Positions 35,470 through 45,326 of a stretch of DNA of 64,000 nt are shown here, piece by piece (the stretch's first letter is position 1; the number at the start of each line of letters is the position of its first letter). The DNA comes from Herbaspirillum sp. DW155. GTDB lineage: Bacteria; Pseudomonadota; Gammaproteobacteria; Burkholderiales; Burkholderiaceae_D. Below the pieces are notes generated by a model. That model saw only the letters and a program-made list of their open reading frames with translations, was not told the origin of the DNA and did not search any database. A program made the translations under genes and the position numbers. Where the stretch lies: NCBI RefSeq assembly GCF_037076565.1, contig NZ_AP029028.1:4836001-4900000 (forward strand), written 5' to 3'.

Positions 35470-35640
35470 ATACCACGCCTGTCGATCATCGCGAGGACAG
35501 CTTGCTGACCGCATTCGCCTGCTGCGAGCGCGAGCAGCCGGGGCAATACGGCGCGCACCGCTCCTGCGGATGCTTGGCACATTAAATGCTATTGAAGCTG
35601 CGGGATCTCACATTCAAACGTACAGAGAAGGAAGTCCACC

Positions 35641-36672
35641 GTGCATTCCAGCAAGTTCTTCAAACTCGGCATCAGCCTTCTGCTCAGCGCCAGCTGCTCG
35701 CTCGCCCTGGCGCAGGAAACCCGGATCAAATTCCAGCTGGACTGGCGCTTCGAAGGCCCGGCCGCGCTCTTTCTGGTGGCCAAGTCCAAGGGTTACTTCG
35801 CGCAGGAAAAACTGGATGTCACCATCGATGCCGGCAACGGTTCGGGCAACGCCGTCAATCGCGTGGCCTCGGGTACCTATGACATGGGCTTTGCCGACAT
35901 GGCCGCGCTGATGGAATTCACGGCCAACAATCCCGATGCACCGGGCAAGCCGGTGGCGGTGATGATGGTCTACAACGACACCCCGGCCGCGGTGTTCTCG
36001 CTCAAGAAATCCGGCATCAAGAAGCCCGCCGACCTGGCCGGCAAGAAACTGGGCGCGCCGGTGTTCGACGCCGGCCGTCGCGCCTATCCGATTTTTGCCA
36101 AGGCCAACGGTCTCGATGCCGCCAAGGCGCAGTGGACCAGCATGGACCCGCCGCTGCGCGAGACCATGCTGGCGCGTGGCGATGTGGATGCCATCACCGG
36201 TTTCTATTTCACGTCGCTGCTGAACCTCAATGCACGCGGCATCAAGGATGAAGACATCAACGTGATGATGTACCCGGACTATGGCGTGCGCCTGTATGGC
36301 AATACCATCATCGCTTCCGAGGCCATGGTCAAGAGCAGGCCGGAAGCCGTCAAGGGCTTCCTGCGCGCCTTCGCCAAGGCCAGCCGCGACGTCATGGCCA
36401 ATCCCGAAGCCGCCATCAAAGTTCTGAAGGAACGCGATGGCCTCATCGACGAGAAGCTGGAACTGCGCCGCCTGAAGCTGGCCATAACCAGCGCCATCGC
36501 CACGCCGCATGCCAAGGCCGAAGGCTATGGCCAGGTCTACGGTCCGCGCCTGACCCTGATGGCCTCGCAGGTCTCGGACGCCTATGGCACCAAGACCCGC
36601 GTCAATGCGGACAAGATCTGGAACGGCAGCTTCCTGCCGAGCAAGGCCGAGCTGGACGTATTCCCCAAGTAA
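35641..36672 (+). CDS. ABC transporter substrate-binding protein, NMT1/TauA family
   Basis: A 343-residue periplasmic protein starting at a GTG with AAGGAAG upstream. It has a signal peptide cut after LALA and then the NMT1/THI5-like fold: IKFQLDWRFEGPAALFLVAK, GYFAQEKLDVTIDAGNGSGN, RVASGTYDMGFADMAALMEF. This family binds sulfonates, pyrimidine precursors of thiamine, riboflavin or nucleobase-like compounds. Its place between PuuD/Tsx and a nucleoside-type ABC transporter, and the operator shared with the purine-island regulator, suggest a purine or pyrimidine breakdown compound. That is inference. Confidence 0.85.
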   Translation: MHSSKFFKLGISLLLSASCSLALAQETRIKFQLDWRFEGPAALFLVAKSKGYFAQEKLDVTIDAGNGSGNAVNRVASGTYDMGFADMAALMEFTANNPDAPGKPVAVMMVYNDTPAAVFSLKKSGIKKPADLAGKKLGAPVFDAGRRAYPIFAKANGLDAAKAQWTSMDPPLRETMLARGDVDAITGFYFTSLLNLNARGIKDEDINVMMYPDYGVRLYGNTIIASEAMVKSRPEAVKGFLRAFAKASRDVMANPEAAIKVLKERDGLIDEKLELRRLKLAITSAIATPHAKAEGYGQVYGPRLTLMASQVSDAYGTKTRVNADKIWNGSFLPSKAELDVFPK

Positions 36673-36761
36673 ATCATTTATATCGTTTCAGCAACACCCT
36701 CCCCGGCAGGCCGGATCACGCCGTGCCAGCCGGGGCCGCACGCCCCAACCTGACTGCATTC

Positions 36762-37547
36762 ATGAGCGAACCTTTCGTCGATTTCCGCCACGTCTACCTG
36801 GCCTATGATGGCGCCACCGAATTTGCGGTGGAAGACATCGACCTGCAGACCCGCGCAGGCGAATTCATCGCCATCGTCGGGCCGTCCGGCTGCGGCAAAT
36901 CCACCTTCATGAAGCTGGCCACGGGCTTGAAGCAACCCAATCGCGGCAGTGTCGTCATCAATGGCCAGGCGGTCACAGGTCCGCTCAAGTTCGTCGGCAT
37001 GGCCTTCCAGGCGCCGACCCTGTTGCCCTGGCGCACGACGCTGGACAATGTGCTGTTGCCGCTGGAGATCGTTGAACCCTATCGGCGCGACTTCAAGCAG
37101 AAGAAGGCCGAATACACCGAGCGCGCCCTCAAGCTCCTCAAGACCGTGGGCCTGGACGGCTATGCCGACAAGTTTCCCTGGCAACTCTCGGGTGGCATGC
37201 AGCAGCGCGCCTCGATCTGCCGCGCGCTGATCCACGAACCCAAGATGCTGTTGCTGGACGAACCCTTCGGCGCGCTCGATGCCTTCACCCGCGAGGAACT
37301 GTGGTGCGTGCTGCGCGACCTGTGGGCCGAGCGTCGCTTCAACGTCATCCTGGTCACGCACGACCTGCGCGAAGCGGCCTTCCTGGCCGACACCATCTAC
37401 GTGATGAGCAAGCGCCCGGGACGTATCGTGGTGCGACGGGAAAATCCGCTGCCGCGTCCCTGCCCGCTGGAAACGACTTATACCGACGGCTTCAACGCGC
37501 TGGTGCATGAACTGCGCGAGCACATCGGCCACGTGCGCAATACCTGA
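36762..37547 (+). CDS. ABC transporter ATP-binding protein, TauB/SsuB type
   Basis: About 261 residues, with Walker A GPSGCGKST, signature LSGGMQQRASICRAL, Walker B LLLDEPFGALDAFTRE and switch H in VTHDLREA. I chose the ATG at 36762; a GTG at 36723 would add 13 residues that do not resemble the family. It energises the permease encoded immediately downstream. Confidence 0.92.
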   Translation: MSEPFVDFRHVYLAYDGATEFAVEDIDLQTRAGEFIAIVGPSGCGKSTFMKLATGLKQPNRGSVVINGQAVTGPLKFVGMAFQAPTLLPWRTTLDNVLLPLEIVEPYRRDFKQKKAEYTERALKLLKTVGLDGYADKFPWQLSGGMQQRASICRALIHEPKMLLLDEPFGALDAFTREELWCVLRDLWAERRFNVILVTHDLREAAFLADTIYVMSKRPGRIVVRRENPLPRPCPLETTYTDGFNALVHELREHIGHVRNT

Positions 37548-37576
37548 CGAGCCCATCGCCCCGGCCAAGGATACTC

Positions 37577-38356
37577 ATGAAAACTCCCTTCAACGGCAAA
37601 CTCAACCGCGCCGCCACCACGCTGGCGCCCTGGTTCCTGCTGCTCGCCATCCTGGGCGTGTGGCAATTCATCTGCAGCGTGTGGCAGGTCTCGGACTTCA
37701 TCTTTCCGAGCCCCGCGTCCATCCTGCAGGCCATGGTGGACTATGCCGGTCCGATCACCGAGCATGCCCTGTCGACCTTTTGGGTCACCATGGTGGGCTT
37801 TGCCATTGCCGTGGTGGTCGGTGTGACGCTGGGCTTCGTGATCGGTTCTTCACCCATGCTGTATGCCGCCGCCTATCCGCTCATGACGGCTTTCAATGCC
37901 TTGCCCAAGGCGGCTTTCGTGCCGGTGCTGGTGGTCTGGTTCGGTATCGGTGCAGGGCCGGCGATCCTGACGGCCTTCCTGATTTCCTTCTTCCCCATCA
38001 TGGTCAACATCGCCACCGGCCTGGCCACGCTGGAGCCGGAACTGGAAGACGTACTGCGCGTGCTGGGCGCGCGCCGCATGGATATCCTGCTCAAGGTCGG
38101 CCTGCCGCGCTCCATGCCTTATTTCTTTGCCTCGCTCAAAGTCGCCATCACGCTGGCCTTCGTCGGCTCGACCGTCTCCGAGATGAACGCCTCCAATCAG
38201 GGCATCGGTTATCTGCTGGTGTCGGCCGGGTCGTCGATGAAGATGCCGCTGGCCTTTGCCGGACTGGTGGTGATCGGCGCCATGGCCATGGCGATGTACG
38301 AGCTGTTTGCCATCATCGAGAAGCGCACCACGGCCTGGGCGCATCGCGGAAAATGA
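37577..38356 (+). CDS. ABC transporter permease, TauC/SsuC type
   Basis: A 259-residue permease of the BPD_transp_1 family with about six helices; the EAA-like loop is VLRVLGARRMDILLKVGLPR. AAGG lies upstream of the ATG. It completes the three-gene NMT1-type transporter (35641-38356). The gap to the next ABC operon is 172 bp. Confidence 0.92.
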   Translation: MKTPFNGKLNRAATTLAPWFLLLAILGVWQFICSVWQVSDFIFPSPASILQAMVDYAGPITEHALSTFWVTMVGFAIAVVVGVTLGFVIGSSPMLYAAAYPLMTAFNALPKAAFVPVLVVWFGIGAGPAILTAFLISFFPIMVNIATGLATLEPELEDVLRVLGARRMDILLKVGLPRSMPYFFASLKVAITLAFVGSTVSEMNASNQGIGYLLVSAGSSMKMPLAFAGLVVIGAMAMAMYELFAIIEKRTTAWAHRGK

Positions 38357-38528
38357 GATAAATCGGACCTTTGCGCGGCGGAAGCGGCGCAAATCCCGGC
38401 AAAAGCGGTAGGCGGCGCGGCGCAATTTGTCTATGATGTCGCGCGTGCGAGCCGCAGGGGGCGCTCGCGGCGGCAGCAGGTACGCAGGCTGCGTTGCATT
38501 ACGACATACATCACCACAGGGAAATCAC

Positions 38529-40079
38529 GTGAGCGCAGTTCCACTCCGTCTTGAAATCAGCCATGTGCGCAAGGCCTATCCGGGCGTGCTGGCCAACGAT
38601 GACGTCAGCCTGGCGGTGGCGCCCGGCGAGATCCACGCCGTACTCGGGGAGAACGGCGCGGGCAAGTCCACCCTGATGAAAATCATCTTCGGTGCGGTCA
38701 AGCCCGATGCCGGCGAACTGCGCTGGAACGGTGAGACGGTGCAGATCGCCAATCCGCAGGTGGCGCGCAAGCTGGGCATTGCGATGGTGTTCCAGCATTT
38801 CTCGCTGTTCGATACCCTCACCGTGACCGAGAACATCGCCTTAGGCCTGGACGCCAAAACCGATCTCAAGGAACTGGCCGAGCGCATCACCCGCACCGGC
38901 GAGAAATACGGTCTGGAGCTGGAACCGCAGCGCCACGTCCATACCTTGTCGGTGGGTGAGCGCCAGCGTGTGGAGATCGTGCGGGCGCTGCTGACCGAAC
39001 CGCAATTGCTGATCCTGGATGAACCGACCTCGGTGCTGACCCCGCAGGCGGTGGAAAAACTCTTCGTGACCCTACGCCGCCTGGCCGACGAGGGCTGCAG
39101 CATTCTCTACATCAGCCACAAGCTCGACGAAATCCGCGCGCTGTGCCACAGCGCCACCGTCATGCGTGGTGGCCGCGTGACCGGCAACTGTGATCCGCGC
39201 AACGAAAGCAGTGCCAGCCTCTCGCGCATGATGATCGGTGACGAACTGGTGCGCCTGCAGCGCGAGCGCAATCCGGAATCGCTGCGCAATGAGCGCAAGC
39301 TGCACGTGAACCGGCTCTCGCTGCCCAAGGCACATCTGTTTGCCACCGAACTCAAGGACATCGAATGCGAGGTACGGGCCGGTGAGATCGTCGGTATCGC
39401 CGGGGTTTCGGGCAATGGCCAGCAGGAGCTGCTGGCGGCGCTCTCCGGCGAAGACCAGCGCGCCGCGCCCAACATGATCATGCTGGCCGGTAAGGCCGTG
39501 GGCGACCTCTCGCCCAATCCGCGCCGCGCGGCGGGCCTGGGCCTGGTGCCGGAAGAACGCCTGGGGCGCGGTGCCGTGCCTACGCTTTCGCTCACGGCCA
39601 ACATGCTGCTGTCGCATCAGAAAGCGCCCTACGTAAAACGCGGCATGATCGATTTCGGTTTTACGCGGCGTGCTGCGGCATCCATCATCGAACGCTTCAA
39701 GGTCAAGGCGGCCGGACCGGATGCGCCGGCCAAGAGCCTCTCGGGCGGCAATCTGCAGAAATTCATCGTCGGCCGCGAAATGGAACGCAAGCCTGCGGTC
39801 TTCGTGGTGGCGCAGCCGACCTGGGGCGTGGACGTGGGCGCAGCCGCCCAGATCCACGGCGAAATCTTGAAACTGAAACAGGAAGGTTGTGCCGTGCTGG
39901 TGATCTCGGAAGAACTTGACGAATTATTCGCATTATGTGATCGCCTGCACGTCATCGCCAAGGGCCGCCTGTCGCCTTCGATCCCGATCGAGCAGGCCAC
40001 CCGCGAGCAGGTCGGCGTGTGGATGAGCGGCTTGTGGGATGAAGCCAGGGCCACCGGTGCGGAGGTGCAGCATGGCTGA
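38529..40079 (+). CDS. ABC transporter ATP-binding protein, nucleoside (BMP) type, two ATPase domains
   Basis: About 516 residues with two ABC cassettes. The first has GENGAGKST, LSVGERQRVEIVRAL and LILDEPTSV. The second has the degenerate Walker A GVSGNGQQ and signature LSGGNLQKFIVGRE. This is the YufO/NupO type that works with two permeases and a BMP lipoprotein to import nucleosides or purines. I chose the GTG at 38529 because AGGGAAA lies just upstream; the frame is open 34 codons further without similarity. Its end overlaps the permease start. Confidence 0.93.
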   Translation: MSAVPLRLEISHVRKAYPGVLANDDVSLAVAPGEIHAVLGENGAGKSTLMKIIFGAVKPDAGELRWNGETVQIANPQVARKLGIAMVFQHFSLFDTLTVTENIALGLDAKTDLKELAERITRTGEKYGLELEPQRHVHTLSVGERQRVEIVRALLTEPQLLILDEPTSVLTPQAVEKLFVTLRRLADEGCSILYISHKLDEIRALCHSATVMRGGRVTGNCDPRNESSASLSRMMIGDELVRLQRERNPESLRNERKLHVNRLSLPKAHLFATELKDIECEVRAGEIVGIAGVSGNGQQELLAALSGEDQRAAPNMIMLAGKAVGDLSPNPRRAAGLGLVPEERLGRGAVPTLSLTANMLLSHQKAPYVKRGMIDFGFTRRAAASIIERFKVKAAGPDAPAKSLSGGNLQKFIVGREMERKPAVFVVAQPTWGVDVGAAAQIHGEILKLKQEGCAVLVISEELDELFALCDRLHVIAKGRLSPSIPIEQATREQVGVWMSGLWDEARATGAEVQHG

Positions 40080-41166
40080 ACGCTTGAGCTTCCCGCTGCG
40101 TCTGGAACTGCGCGCAGCGCCGTCCAAGACGATGACCTATCTTTCGCCGGTCATCGCCATCGTCGCCACGCTGTTCCTGGGCGCGCTGCTGTTCCTGGCG
40201 CTGGGCAAGGATCCGCTGGCCGGGCTGAAGGTGTTCCTGGTCGATCCCTTCAATGGCAAGCGCGCCATCAGTGAGCTGTTGCTCAAATCAGTGCCGCTGA
40301 TCCTCTGCGCGTTGGGGCTGGCCGTGTGCTTCCGCGCCAGCATCTGGAACATCGGTGCCGAAGGGCAATTCACCATCGGCGCACTGTGCTCGGGGGCCAT
40401 GCTGGTGTGGCTGGATGTGCCCGGCCACGCGATCTCCGGCGGCATGGGGCTGGTGCTCATGATCGTGGCCGGTGTGATCGGCGGTGCGCTGTGGGCGGCC
40501 ATCACGGCGTTTCTGCGCGACCAGTTCAATGCCAATGAAATCCTGGTCTCGCTGATGCTGACCTATGTGGCGCAGTTGCTGCTGATGTGGGCCGTCAATG
40601 GTCCGCTGAAGGACCCCAACGGCATGAACTTCCCGCAGTCCAAGGTGTTCTCCGGCGAATTCATGCTGCCCATGCTGATGTCGGGCACGCGCCTGCATAT
40701 CGGCTTTGCGGTGGCCATCGTGGCGGCCATCCTGATGGCGATCTTCATGATGCGCAGCCTGCGCGGCTTCTCGTTGATGGTCGGCGGCGTGGCCCCGCAT
40801 GCGGCGCGCTATGCGGGCTTTTCGGCGCGTTCGGCCTTGTGGGTGTCGCTGCTGATCTCGGGGGCGTTTGCCGGACTGGCAGGCGCATTCGAAATCGCCG
40901 GGCCGATCGGCCAGTTGCTGCCTTCGGTGTCGCCGGGCTATGGTTTCGCGGCCATCATCGTCGCCTTCATCGGCCGCCTGCATCCGCTGGGCGCCATTCT
41001 GGGCGGACTGATCATGTCGCTGCTGTATCTGGGGGGTGAGCTGGCGCAGTCGCGCCTGGGGCTGCCTTCGGCAATCACCGGGGTATTCCAGGGCATGCTG
41101 CTGTTCCTGCTGCTGGCCTGCGATACCCTGATCGATTACCGTCTGGCGTGGAAAAAGAAAGTCTAA
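40072..41166 (+). CDS. ABC transporter permease, nucleoside type (YufP-like)
   Basis: About 364 residues with roughly ten helices, BPD_transp_2 family. FRASIWNIGAEGQFTIGALC and the FNANEILVSLMLTY segment are typical of YufP/NupP. The ATG at 40072 lies within the last eight bases of the ATPase gene, so translation is coupled. It pairs with the next permease. Confidence 0.92.
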   Translation: MAERLSFPLRLELRAAPSKTMTYLSPVIAIVATLFLGALLFLALGKDPLAGLKVFLVDPFNGKRAISELLLKSVPLILCALGLAVCFRASIWNIGAEGQFTIGALCSGAMLVWLDVPGHAISGGMGLVLMIVAGVIGGALWAAITAFLRDQFNANEILVSLMLTYVAQLLLMWAVNGPLKDPNGMNFPQSKVFSGEFMLPMLMSGTRLHIGFAVAIVAAILMAIFMMRSLRGFSLMVGGVAPHAARYAGFSARSALWVSLLISGAFAGLAGAFEIAGPIGQLLPSVSPGYGFAAIIVAFIGRLHPLGAILGGLIMSLLYLGGELAQSRLGLPSAITGVFQGMLLFLLLACDTLIDYRLAWKKKV

Positions 41167-41182
41167 GGAATCAGGACAGGAC

Positions 41183-42103
41183 ATGGAACAACTCGCTCCT
41201 CTCATCGCCGCCTCCATCAACGCGGGCACACCCCTGTTGCTGGCCGCCATCGGGCTCTTGATCAATGAACGCTCGGGCGTGCTCAATCTGGGTGCCGAAG
41301 GCATGATGCTGGTGGCGGCCATCGCCGGCTTTGCGGTCGGCTATACCACCAAGAGTCCGCTGCTGGGCTTCGCTGCCGGCGCCGTGTGCGGCATGCTCAT
41401 GGCCACGCTCTTTGCCTGGCTGGCGCTGCGCCTGGCCACCAACCAGGTCGCCACCGGGCTGGCGCTGTCCATCTTCGGTGCCGGCCTGTCGGCCTTCGTC
41501 GGCCAGCGCTTCGTCGGCCTGGCGCTGCCGGCGCAAGCGAATTCGATTCCGCTGCTGGGCGATATCCCCTTCCTTGGCAAGGCACTGTTCCATCAGCACT
41601 GGATGAGCTACGTGGCCTTCGCACTGTGCCTGGCCAGCATGTGGTTCCTGTATCGCACGCGCGCCGGACTGGTCTTGCGCGCAGTGGGCGAATCGCCGGA
41701 GTCGGCGCATGCGCTGGGCTATTCGGTGCGCGGCATCCGCTATCTGGCGCTGCTGTTCGGTGGCGCCTGCTGCGGCCTGGCCGGCGCCTACATGTCACTG
41801 GTCTATACCCCGATGTGGGTCGAGGGCCTGGTGGCCGGACGCGGCTGGATCGCACTGGCATTGACGGCCTTTGCCACCTGGCGTCCGGCACGGGTCTTGC
41901 TGGGGTCGCTGCTGTTTGGCGGTGTCACCATTGCGCAGTTCTACCTGCAGGGCATGGGCGTGACCATTCCTTCGCAGATTTTGTCGATGGCCCCGTATCT
42001 GGCCACCATCGTGGTGCTGGCACTGATCTCGCGCAACCCCGACTGGATCCGCCTGAACATGCCGGCCTCGCTGGGCAAGCCGTTCCGTCCGGGCGCTTCC
42101 TGA
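41183..42103 (+). CDS. ABC transporter permease, nucleoside type (YufQ-like)
   Basis: A 306-residue BPD_transp_2 permease. TPLLLAAIGLLINERSGVLN and LGAEGMMLVAAIAGFAVG are the family marks, and the AVGESPESAHALGYSV loop contacts the ATPase. AGGACAGGA precedes the ATG. A 9-bp tandem repeat follows directly after its stop codon. Confidence 0.92.
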   Translation: MEQLAPLIAASINAGTPLLLAAIGLLINERSGVLNLGAEGMMLVAAIAGFAVGYTTKSPLLGFAAGAVCGMLMATLFAWLALRLATNQVATGLALSIFGAGLSAFVGQRFVGLALPAQANSIPLLGDIPFLGKALFHQHWMSYVAFALCLASMWFLYRTRAGLVLRAVGESPESAHALGYSVRGIRYLALLFGGACCGLAGAYMSLVYTPMWVEGLVAGRGWIALALTAFATWRPARVLLGSLLFGGVTIAQFYLQGMGVTIPSQILSMAPYLATIVVLALISRNPDWIRLNMPASLGKPFRPGAS

Positions 42104-42156
42104 ACTATTTATATTGTTTATATCGTTTAAATCGTTTATTCCGTTTATTCCGTTTT
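42103..42156 (+). repeat. 9-bp tandem repeat, six units
   Basis: Units are AACTATTTA, TATTGTTTA, TATCGTTTA, AATCGTTTA, TTCCGTTTA and TTCCGTTTT, i.e. a degenerate (WWYCGTTTA)n array in an otherwise GC-rich operon. It lies between the last permease and the BMP lipoprotein gene. Confidence 0.8.
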
Positions 42157-42201
42157 TGTAGCAGCACTTGCATTTATCCACTGACCTTGAGGGAGAACAC
42201 A

Positions 42202-43341
42202 ATGAAGATTTCGCGCAGGGCATCCTTGACGATGCTCGCCACCCTGGCCGCAGCAACCCTGATTGGTTGCGGCAAGAAGGAAGAGCCCGCTGCCGCCGCG
42301 CCCGCTGCTGCGCCGGCGGCCGCTGCACCGGCAGCCGATCCGCTGAAGGTCGCCTTCGTCTACATCGGCCCGGTGGGCGACGCCGGCTGGACCTTCGCGC
42401 ATGACAAGGGCCGCAAGGCGGTCGAAGAGAAATTCGGCGACAAGGTGAAGACCACCTTCGTCGAAAACATTCCCGAATCCGCCGCGGACGCCGAGCGCGT
42501 GTTCCGCCAGCTGGCCACCGATGGCAACAAGCTGATCTTCGGCACCACCTTCGGTTACATGGAAGCCATGCTCAAGGTCGCCAAGGAATTCCCGGATGTG
42601 AAATTCGAACACGCCACCGGCTTCAAGACCGCCGACAATCTGGCGCAATACGACGTGCGCACCTATGAAGGCGCGTACCTGGCCGGCGTGGTCGCGGGCA
42701 AGATGAGCAAGTCCGGCAAGCTGGGCGTGGTGGCCTCGGTGCCGATTCCTGAAGTGATCCGCAACATCGACTCCTTCACCCTGGGTGCGCGTTCGGTCAA
42801 TCCGAAGGCGACCACCGCCGTGGTATGGGTCAACAAGTGGTTCGATCCGGGCAAGGAACGTGAAGCCGCCACCACCCTGATCGGCCAGGGAGTGGATGTG
42901 CTGATGCAGAACACCGACTCCGCTGCCGTGGTACAGACCGCGCAGGAAAAGGGTGTCTATGCCTTCGGCTGGGACAGCGACATGACCAGCTTCGGCCCCA
43001 AGGCCCACCTGGCCGCCTCCATGATCAACTGGGGCGTGTATTACACCGCGCGCGTGCAAGCCGTGCTGGATGGCTCGTGGAAGAGCAGCACCAGCTGGAT
43101 CGGCCTGAAGGAAAACGGCATCGACCTGGCCGCCTTCAATCCTGAACTGCCGGCCGACGTGAAGTCGCTGGTGGAAGAGCGCAAGAAGGGCATCGTCGAC
43201 GGCTCGGCCCCGATCTGGAAGGGTCCGATCAAGGACAACACCGGCAAGGAAGTACTGGGCAAGGACGCCGTGGCCGATGACGGCTTCCTGCATGGCATCA
43301 AGTTCTACGTCGATGGCGTGGACGGCAAGGTTCCGGGCTGA
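42202..43341 (+). CDS. BMP-family (nucleoside-binding) ABC transporter lipoprotein
   Basis: About 379 residues. From the ATG at 42202 (GAGGGAGAA upstream) there is a lipoprotein signal with lipobox LIGC (Cys23), an Ala/Pro-rich linker, then the BMP/PnrA-like domain: VAFVYIGPVGDAGWTFAHDKG, FEHATGFKT, YEGAYLAGVVAGKMSKSG, VDVLMQNTDS, YAFGWDSDM. PnrA-type members bind purine nucleosides, which fits the Tsx-like channel and purine genes nearby. It is the last gene of the BMP transporter operon, downstream of the 9-bp repeat, and is followed by a terminator. Confidence 0.92.
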   Translation: MKISRRASLTMLATLAAATLIGCGKKEEPAAAAPAAAPAAAAPAADPLKVAFVYIGPVGDAGWTFAHDKGRKAVEEKFGDKVKTTFVENIPESAADAERVFRQLATDGNKLIFGTTFGYMEAMLKVAKEFPDVKFEHATGFKTADNLAQYDVRTYEGAYLAGVVAGKMSKSGKLGVVASVPIPEVIRNIDSFTLGARSVNPKATTAVVWVNKWFDPGKEREAATTLIGQGVDVLMQNTDSAAVVQTAQEKGVYAFGWDSDMTSFGPKAHLAASMINWGVYYTARVQAVLDGSWKSSTSWIGLKENGIDLAAFNPELPADVKSLVEERKKGIVDGSAPIWKGPIKDNTGKEVLGKDAVADDGFLHGIKFYVDGVDGKVPG

Positions 43342-43396
43342 TTCCCGGCCTCTTCCCCGGCGCTGCTGTCGTGCGACCGGGGCAGGCATGATGAAG

Positions 43397-43431
43397 ACCG
43401 CTGGCATCGCGAGGTGCCGGCGGTTTTTTTT
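43397..43431 (+). terminator. rho-independent terminator of the BMP transporter operon
   Basis: ACCGCTGGCA (43397-43406) pairs with TGCCGGCGGT (43415-43424; one G-T pair), followed by a run of T residues to 43431. Confidence 0.88.
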
Positions 43432-43566
43432 GGCAATGTGCGCTCTTGCGGAGGCACTTTTCTGTCAGAAATCTTCACGACGGCAACTTTTGCCGAATCA
43501 CCGGACAGTCTTGCCCGGCGCGCCGAAAACCCCCGCTCCACCGCTATCGCAGCCGCATCCAGCCTG

Positions 43567-43572
43567 TATAAT
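43567..43572 (+). promoter_or_regulatory. -10 box TATAAT upstream of minC
   Basis: A perfect TATAAT 67 bp before the minC start codon, preceded directly by TG. No good -35 hexamer is visible at 17 bp spacing. Confidence 0.5.
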
Positions 43573-43639
43573 GCACAGCCAAACCGGGTGGAAAGCATGC
43601 ATTTTTCTTCACTTTCTGCCGCATTGAACTACAGGATTT

Positions 43640-44437
43640 ATGCAAAAAGCGCGCAAACCGATCGAAATCAAGATTTCCACTGTAGTTGCCATTTCGGCAA
43701 TCCTGCATGAAACCGATCCGACTTCGCTGGAACAAGCCCTGAAGGAAATGACCGGCGGCGTAGCCGATTTCTTCGAAGACGAATTCGCGGTGCTGGACAT
43801 CGGCACCCTGGATGCGGCGGCCGCTGCGGCCATCGACTGGAGCGCCGTGGTGGCGCTGTTCAAGCGCTTCCGCTTGAATACGGTGGCCGTGCGCAATGCG
43901 CCGGAAGAATTGCATGGCGGCATCGTCGCCCAGGGCCTGGCCATCGACAACTCGGCCGTGGCCGGTGCCGGCACTGCCAACGCGCGTGCGCAAGAGGCGG
44001 CGGCCCAGGAAGCCGCACCAGCACCAACTCCGGTAGCCGCCCCGGTGGCACCGCCTGCTCCCGCTGCGCCCGCTCCGCAGTCCGCCCCAGCCCCGGCGGC
44101 CAACACCGTGGTCATCGACACCCCGGTGCGCGCCGGCCAGCGCATCTATGCGCGCGGGGCCGACCTGGTGGTGCTGGCCGTGGTCAACAACGGCGCCGAG
44201 CTGATCGCCGATGGCTGCATCCACGTCTACGCGCCGCTGCGTGGCCGCGCCCTGGCCGGAGCGTCGGGCAATACGACGGCGCGCATCTTCGCCGCTTCAC
44301 TGGAAGCGGAACTGGTTTCCATTGCGGGGGTCTATCGGACCTTCGAGAACGGTCATGCTCCGGAGCTCGTCGGCAAGCAGGTGCAGGTGCGCCTGCAAGG
44401 CGAACGCATCGACGTGCTGCCCATGTCGGCGTCGTAA
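43640..44437 (+). CDS. minC: septum site-determining protein MinC
   Basis: A 265-residue inhibitor of FtsZ polymerisation. It has an N-terminal MinC_N domain (about 1-110), an Ala/Pro-rich linker (about 115-150) that is long for the family, and a C-terminal beta-helix domain ([20 protein letters not shown] to [16 protein letters not shown]) that binds MinD. The ATG follows AGGA. First gene of minCDE. Confidence 0.95.
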   Translation: MQKARKPIEIKISTVVAISAILHETDPTSLEQALKEMTGGVADFFEDEFAVLDIGTLDAAAAAAIDWSAVVALFKRFRLNTVAVRNAPEELHGGIVAQGLAIDNSAVAGAGTANARAQEAAAQEAAPAPTPVAAPVAPPAPAAPAPQSAPAPAANTVVIDTPVRAGQRIYARGADLVVLAVVNNGAELIADGCIHVYAPLRGRALAGASGNTTARIFAASLEAELVSIAGVYRTFENGHAPELVGKQVQVRLQGERIDVLPMSAS

Positions 44438-44509
44438 GACGCCGGCGTAAATCATATAAACGAATCCAGCCGGAACTGCCGGCGTACTGTTCTTCTTAAG
44501 GAGTTTTTC

Positions 44510-45325
44510 GTGGCAAAAATCATCGTTGTGACTTCGGGTAAGGGCGGCGTCGGCAAAACGACGTCCAGCGCCAGTTTCGCATCGGGCCTGGCCATGCGCG
44601 GCCACAAGACGGCCGTGATCGACTTCGACGTCGGTCTGCGCAACCTGGACCTGATCATGGGCTGCGAACGCCGCGTGGTCTACGACCTGATCAACGTGAT
44701 CAACAAGGAAGCCACGCTGAACCAGGCCCTGATCAAGGATAAGCACTGCGACAACCTGTTCATCCTGCCGGCCTCGCAAACCCGCGACAAGGACGCCCTG
44801 ACCGAAGAAGGCGTGGAGCGTGTATTGAACGACCTCGCCAAGATGGACTTCGAATACATCATCTGCGACTCCCCCGCCGGTATCGAACACGGTGCGGTGA
44901 TGGCGCTGACCTTTGCCGACGAAGCCATCGTGGTGTCCAACCCGGAAGTGTCGTCGGTGCGTGACTCGGACCGCATCCTGGGCATCATCCAGGCCAAGTC
45001 GCGCCGCGCCTCCTCGGGCGGCGAGCCGGTCAAGGAACATCTGCTCATCACCCGTTATTCGCCCAAGCGCGTGGAAGACGGCGAGATGCTGTCCTATACC
45101 GATGTGCAGGAAATCCTGCGCATTCCCCTCATCGGCATCATCCCCGAATCGGAAACCGTGTTGCAGGCTTCCAACCAGGGCTCGCCGGCGATCCATATGA
45201 AGGATACCGACGTGGCCCAGGCCTACCAGGACGTGGTGTCGCGCTTCCTCGGCGAGACCGTCGAGCTGCGTTTCACCACCTATGAAAAGCCGGGCCTCCT
45301 GCAGCGCATCTTCGGAGGTAAGTGA
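44510..45325 (+). CDS. minD: septum site-determining ATPase MinD
   Basis: A 271-residue ParA-type membrane ATPase with the deviant Walker [11 protein letters not shown], Walker B-like [11 protein letters not shown], and a C-terminal amphipathic membrane-targeting helix ([12 protein letters not shown]). It starts at a GTG with AAGGAG upstream. It recruits MinC to the membrane and oscillates with MinE. Confidence 0.97.
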   Translation: MAKIIVVTSGKGGVGKTTSSASFASGLAMRGHKTAVIDFDVGLRNLDLIMGCERRVVYDLINVINKEATLNQALIKDKHCDNLFILPASQTRDKDALTEEGVERVLNDLAKMDFEYIICDSPAGIEHGAVMALTFADEAIVVSNPEVSSVRDSDRILGIIQAKSRRASSGGEPVKEHLLITRYSPKRVEDGEMLSYTDVQEILRIPLIGIIPESETVLQASNQGSPAIHMKDTDVAQAYQDVVSRFLGETVELRFTTYEKPGLLQRIFGGK

Positions 45326-45326
45326 C

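Larger units (their letters stand above)
34950..35640. other. divergent intergenic region, Tsx-like gene and NMT1-type transporter
   Basis: A gene-free stretch of 691 bp with falling GC content around 35380-35480. It holds TTGTTGACAA (35303-35312) and the composite element at 35435-35469, both described separately. Open frames inside it have no family features. Confidence 0.5.

Noticed and set aside
38357-38528. Possible riboswitch before the BMP transporter operon
   Set aside because: I looked for purine- or other aptamer-like conserved cores and found none; only GC-rich sequence with an RBS for the GTG at 38529.
42103-42156. Possible CRISPR or origin iteron array
   Set aside because: The 9-bp units are contiguous without spacers and there is no replication gene nearby; a simple tandem repeat explains it.
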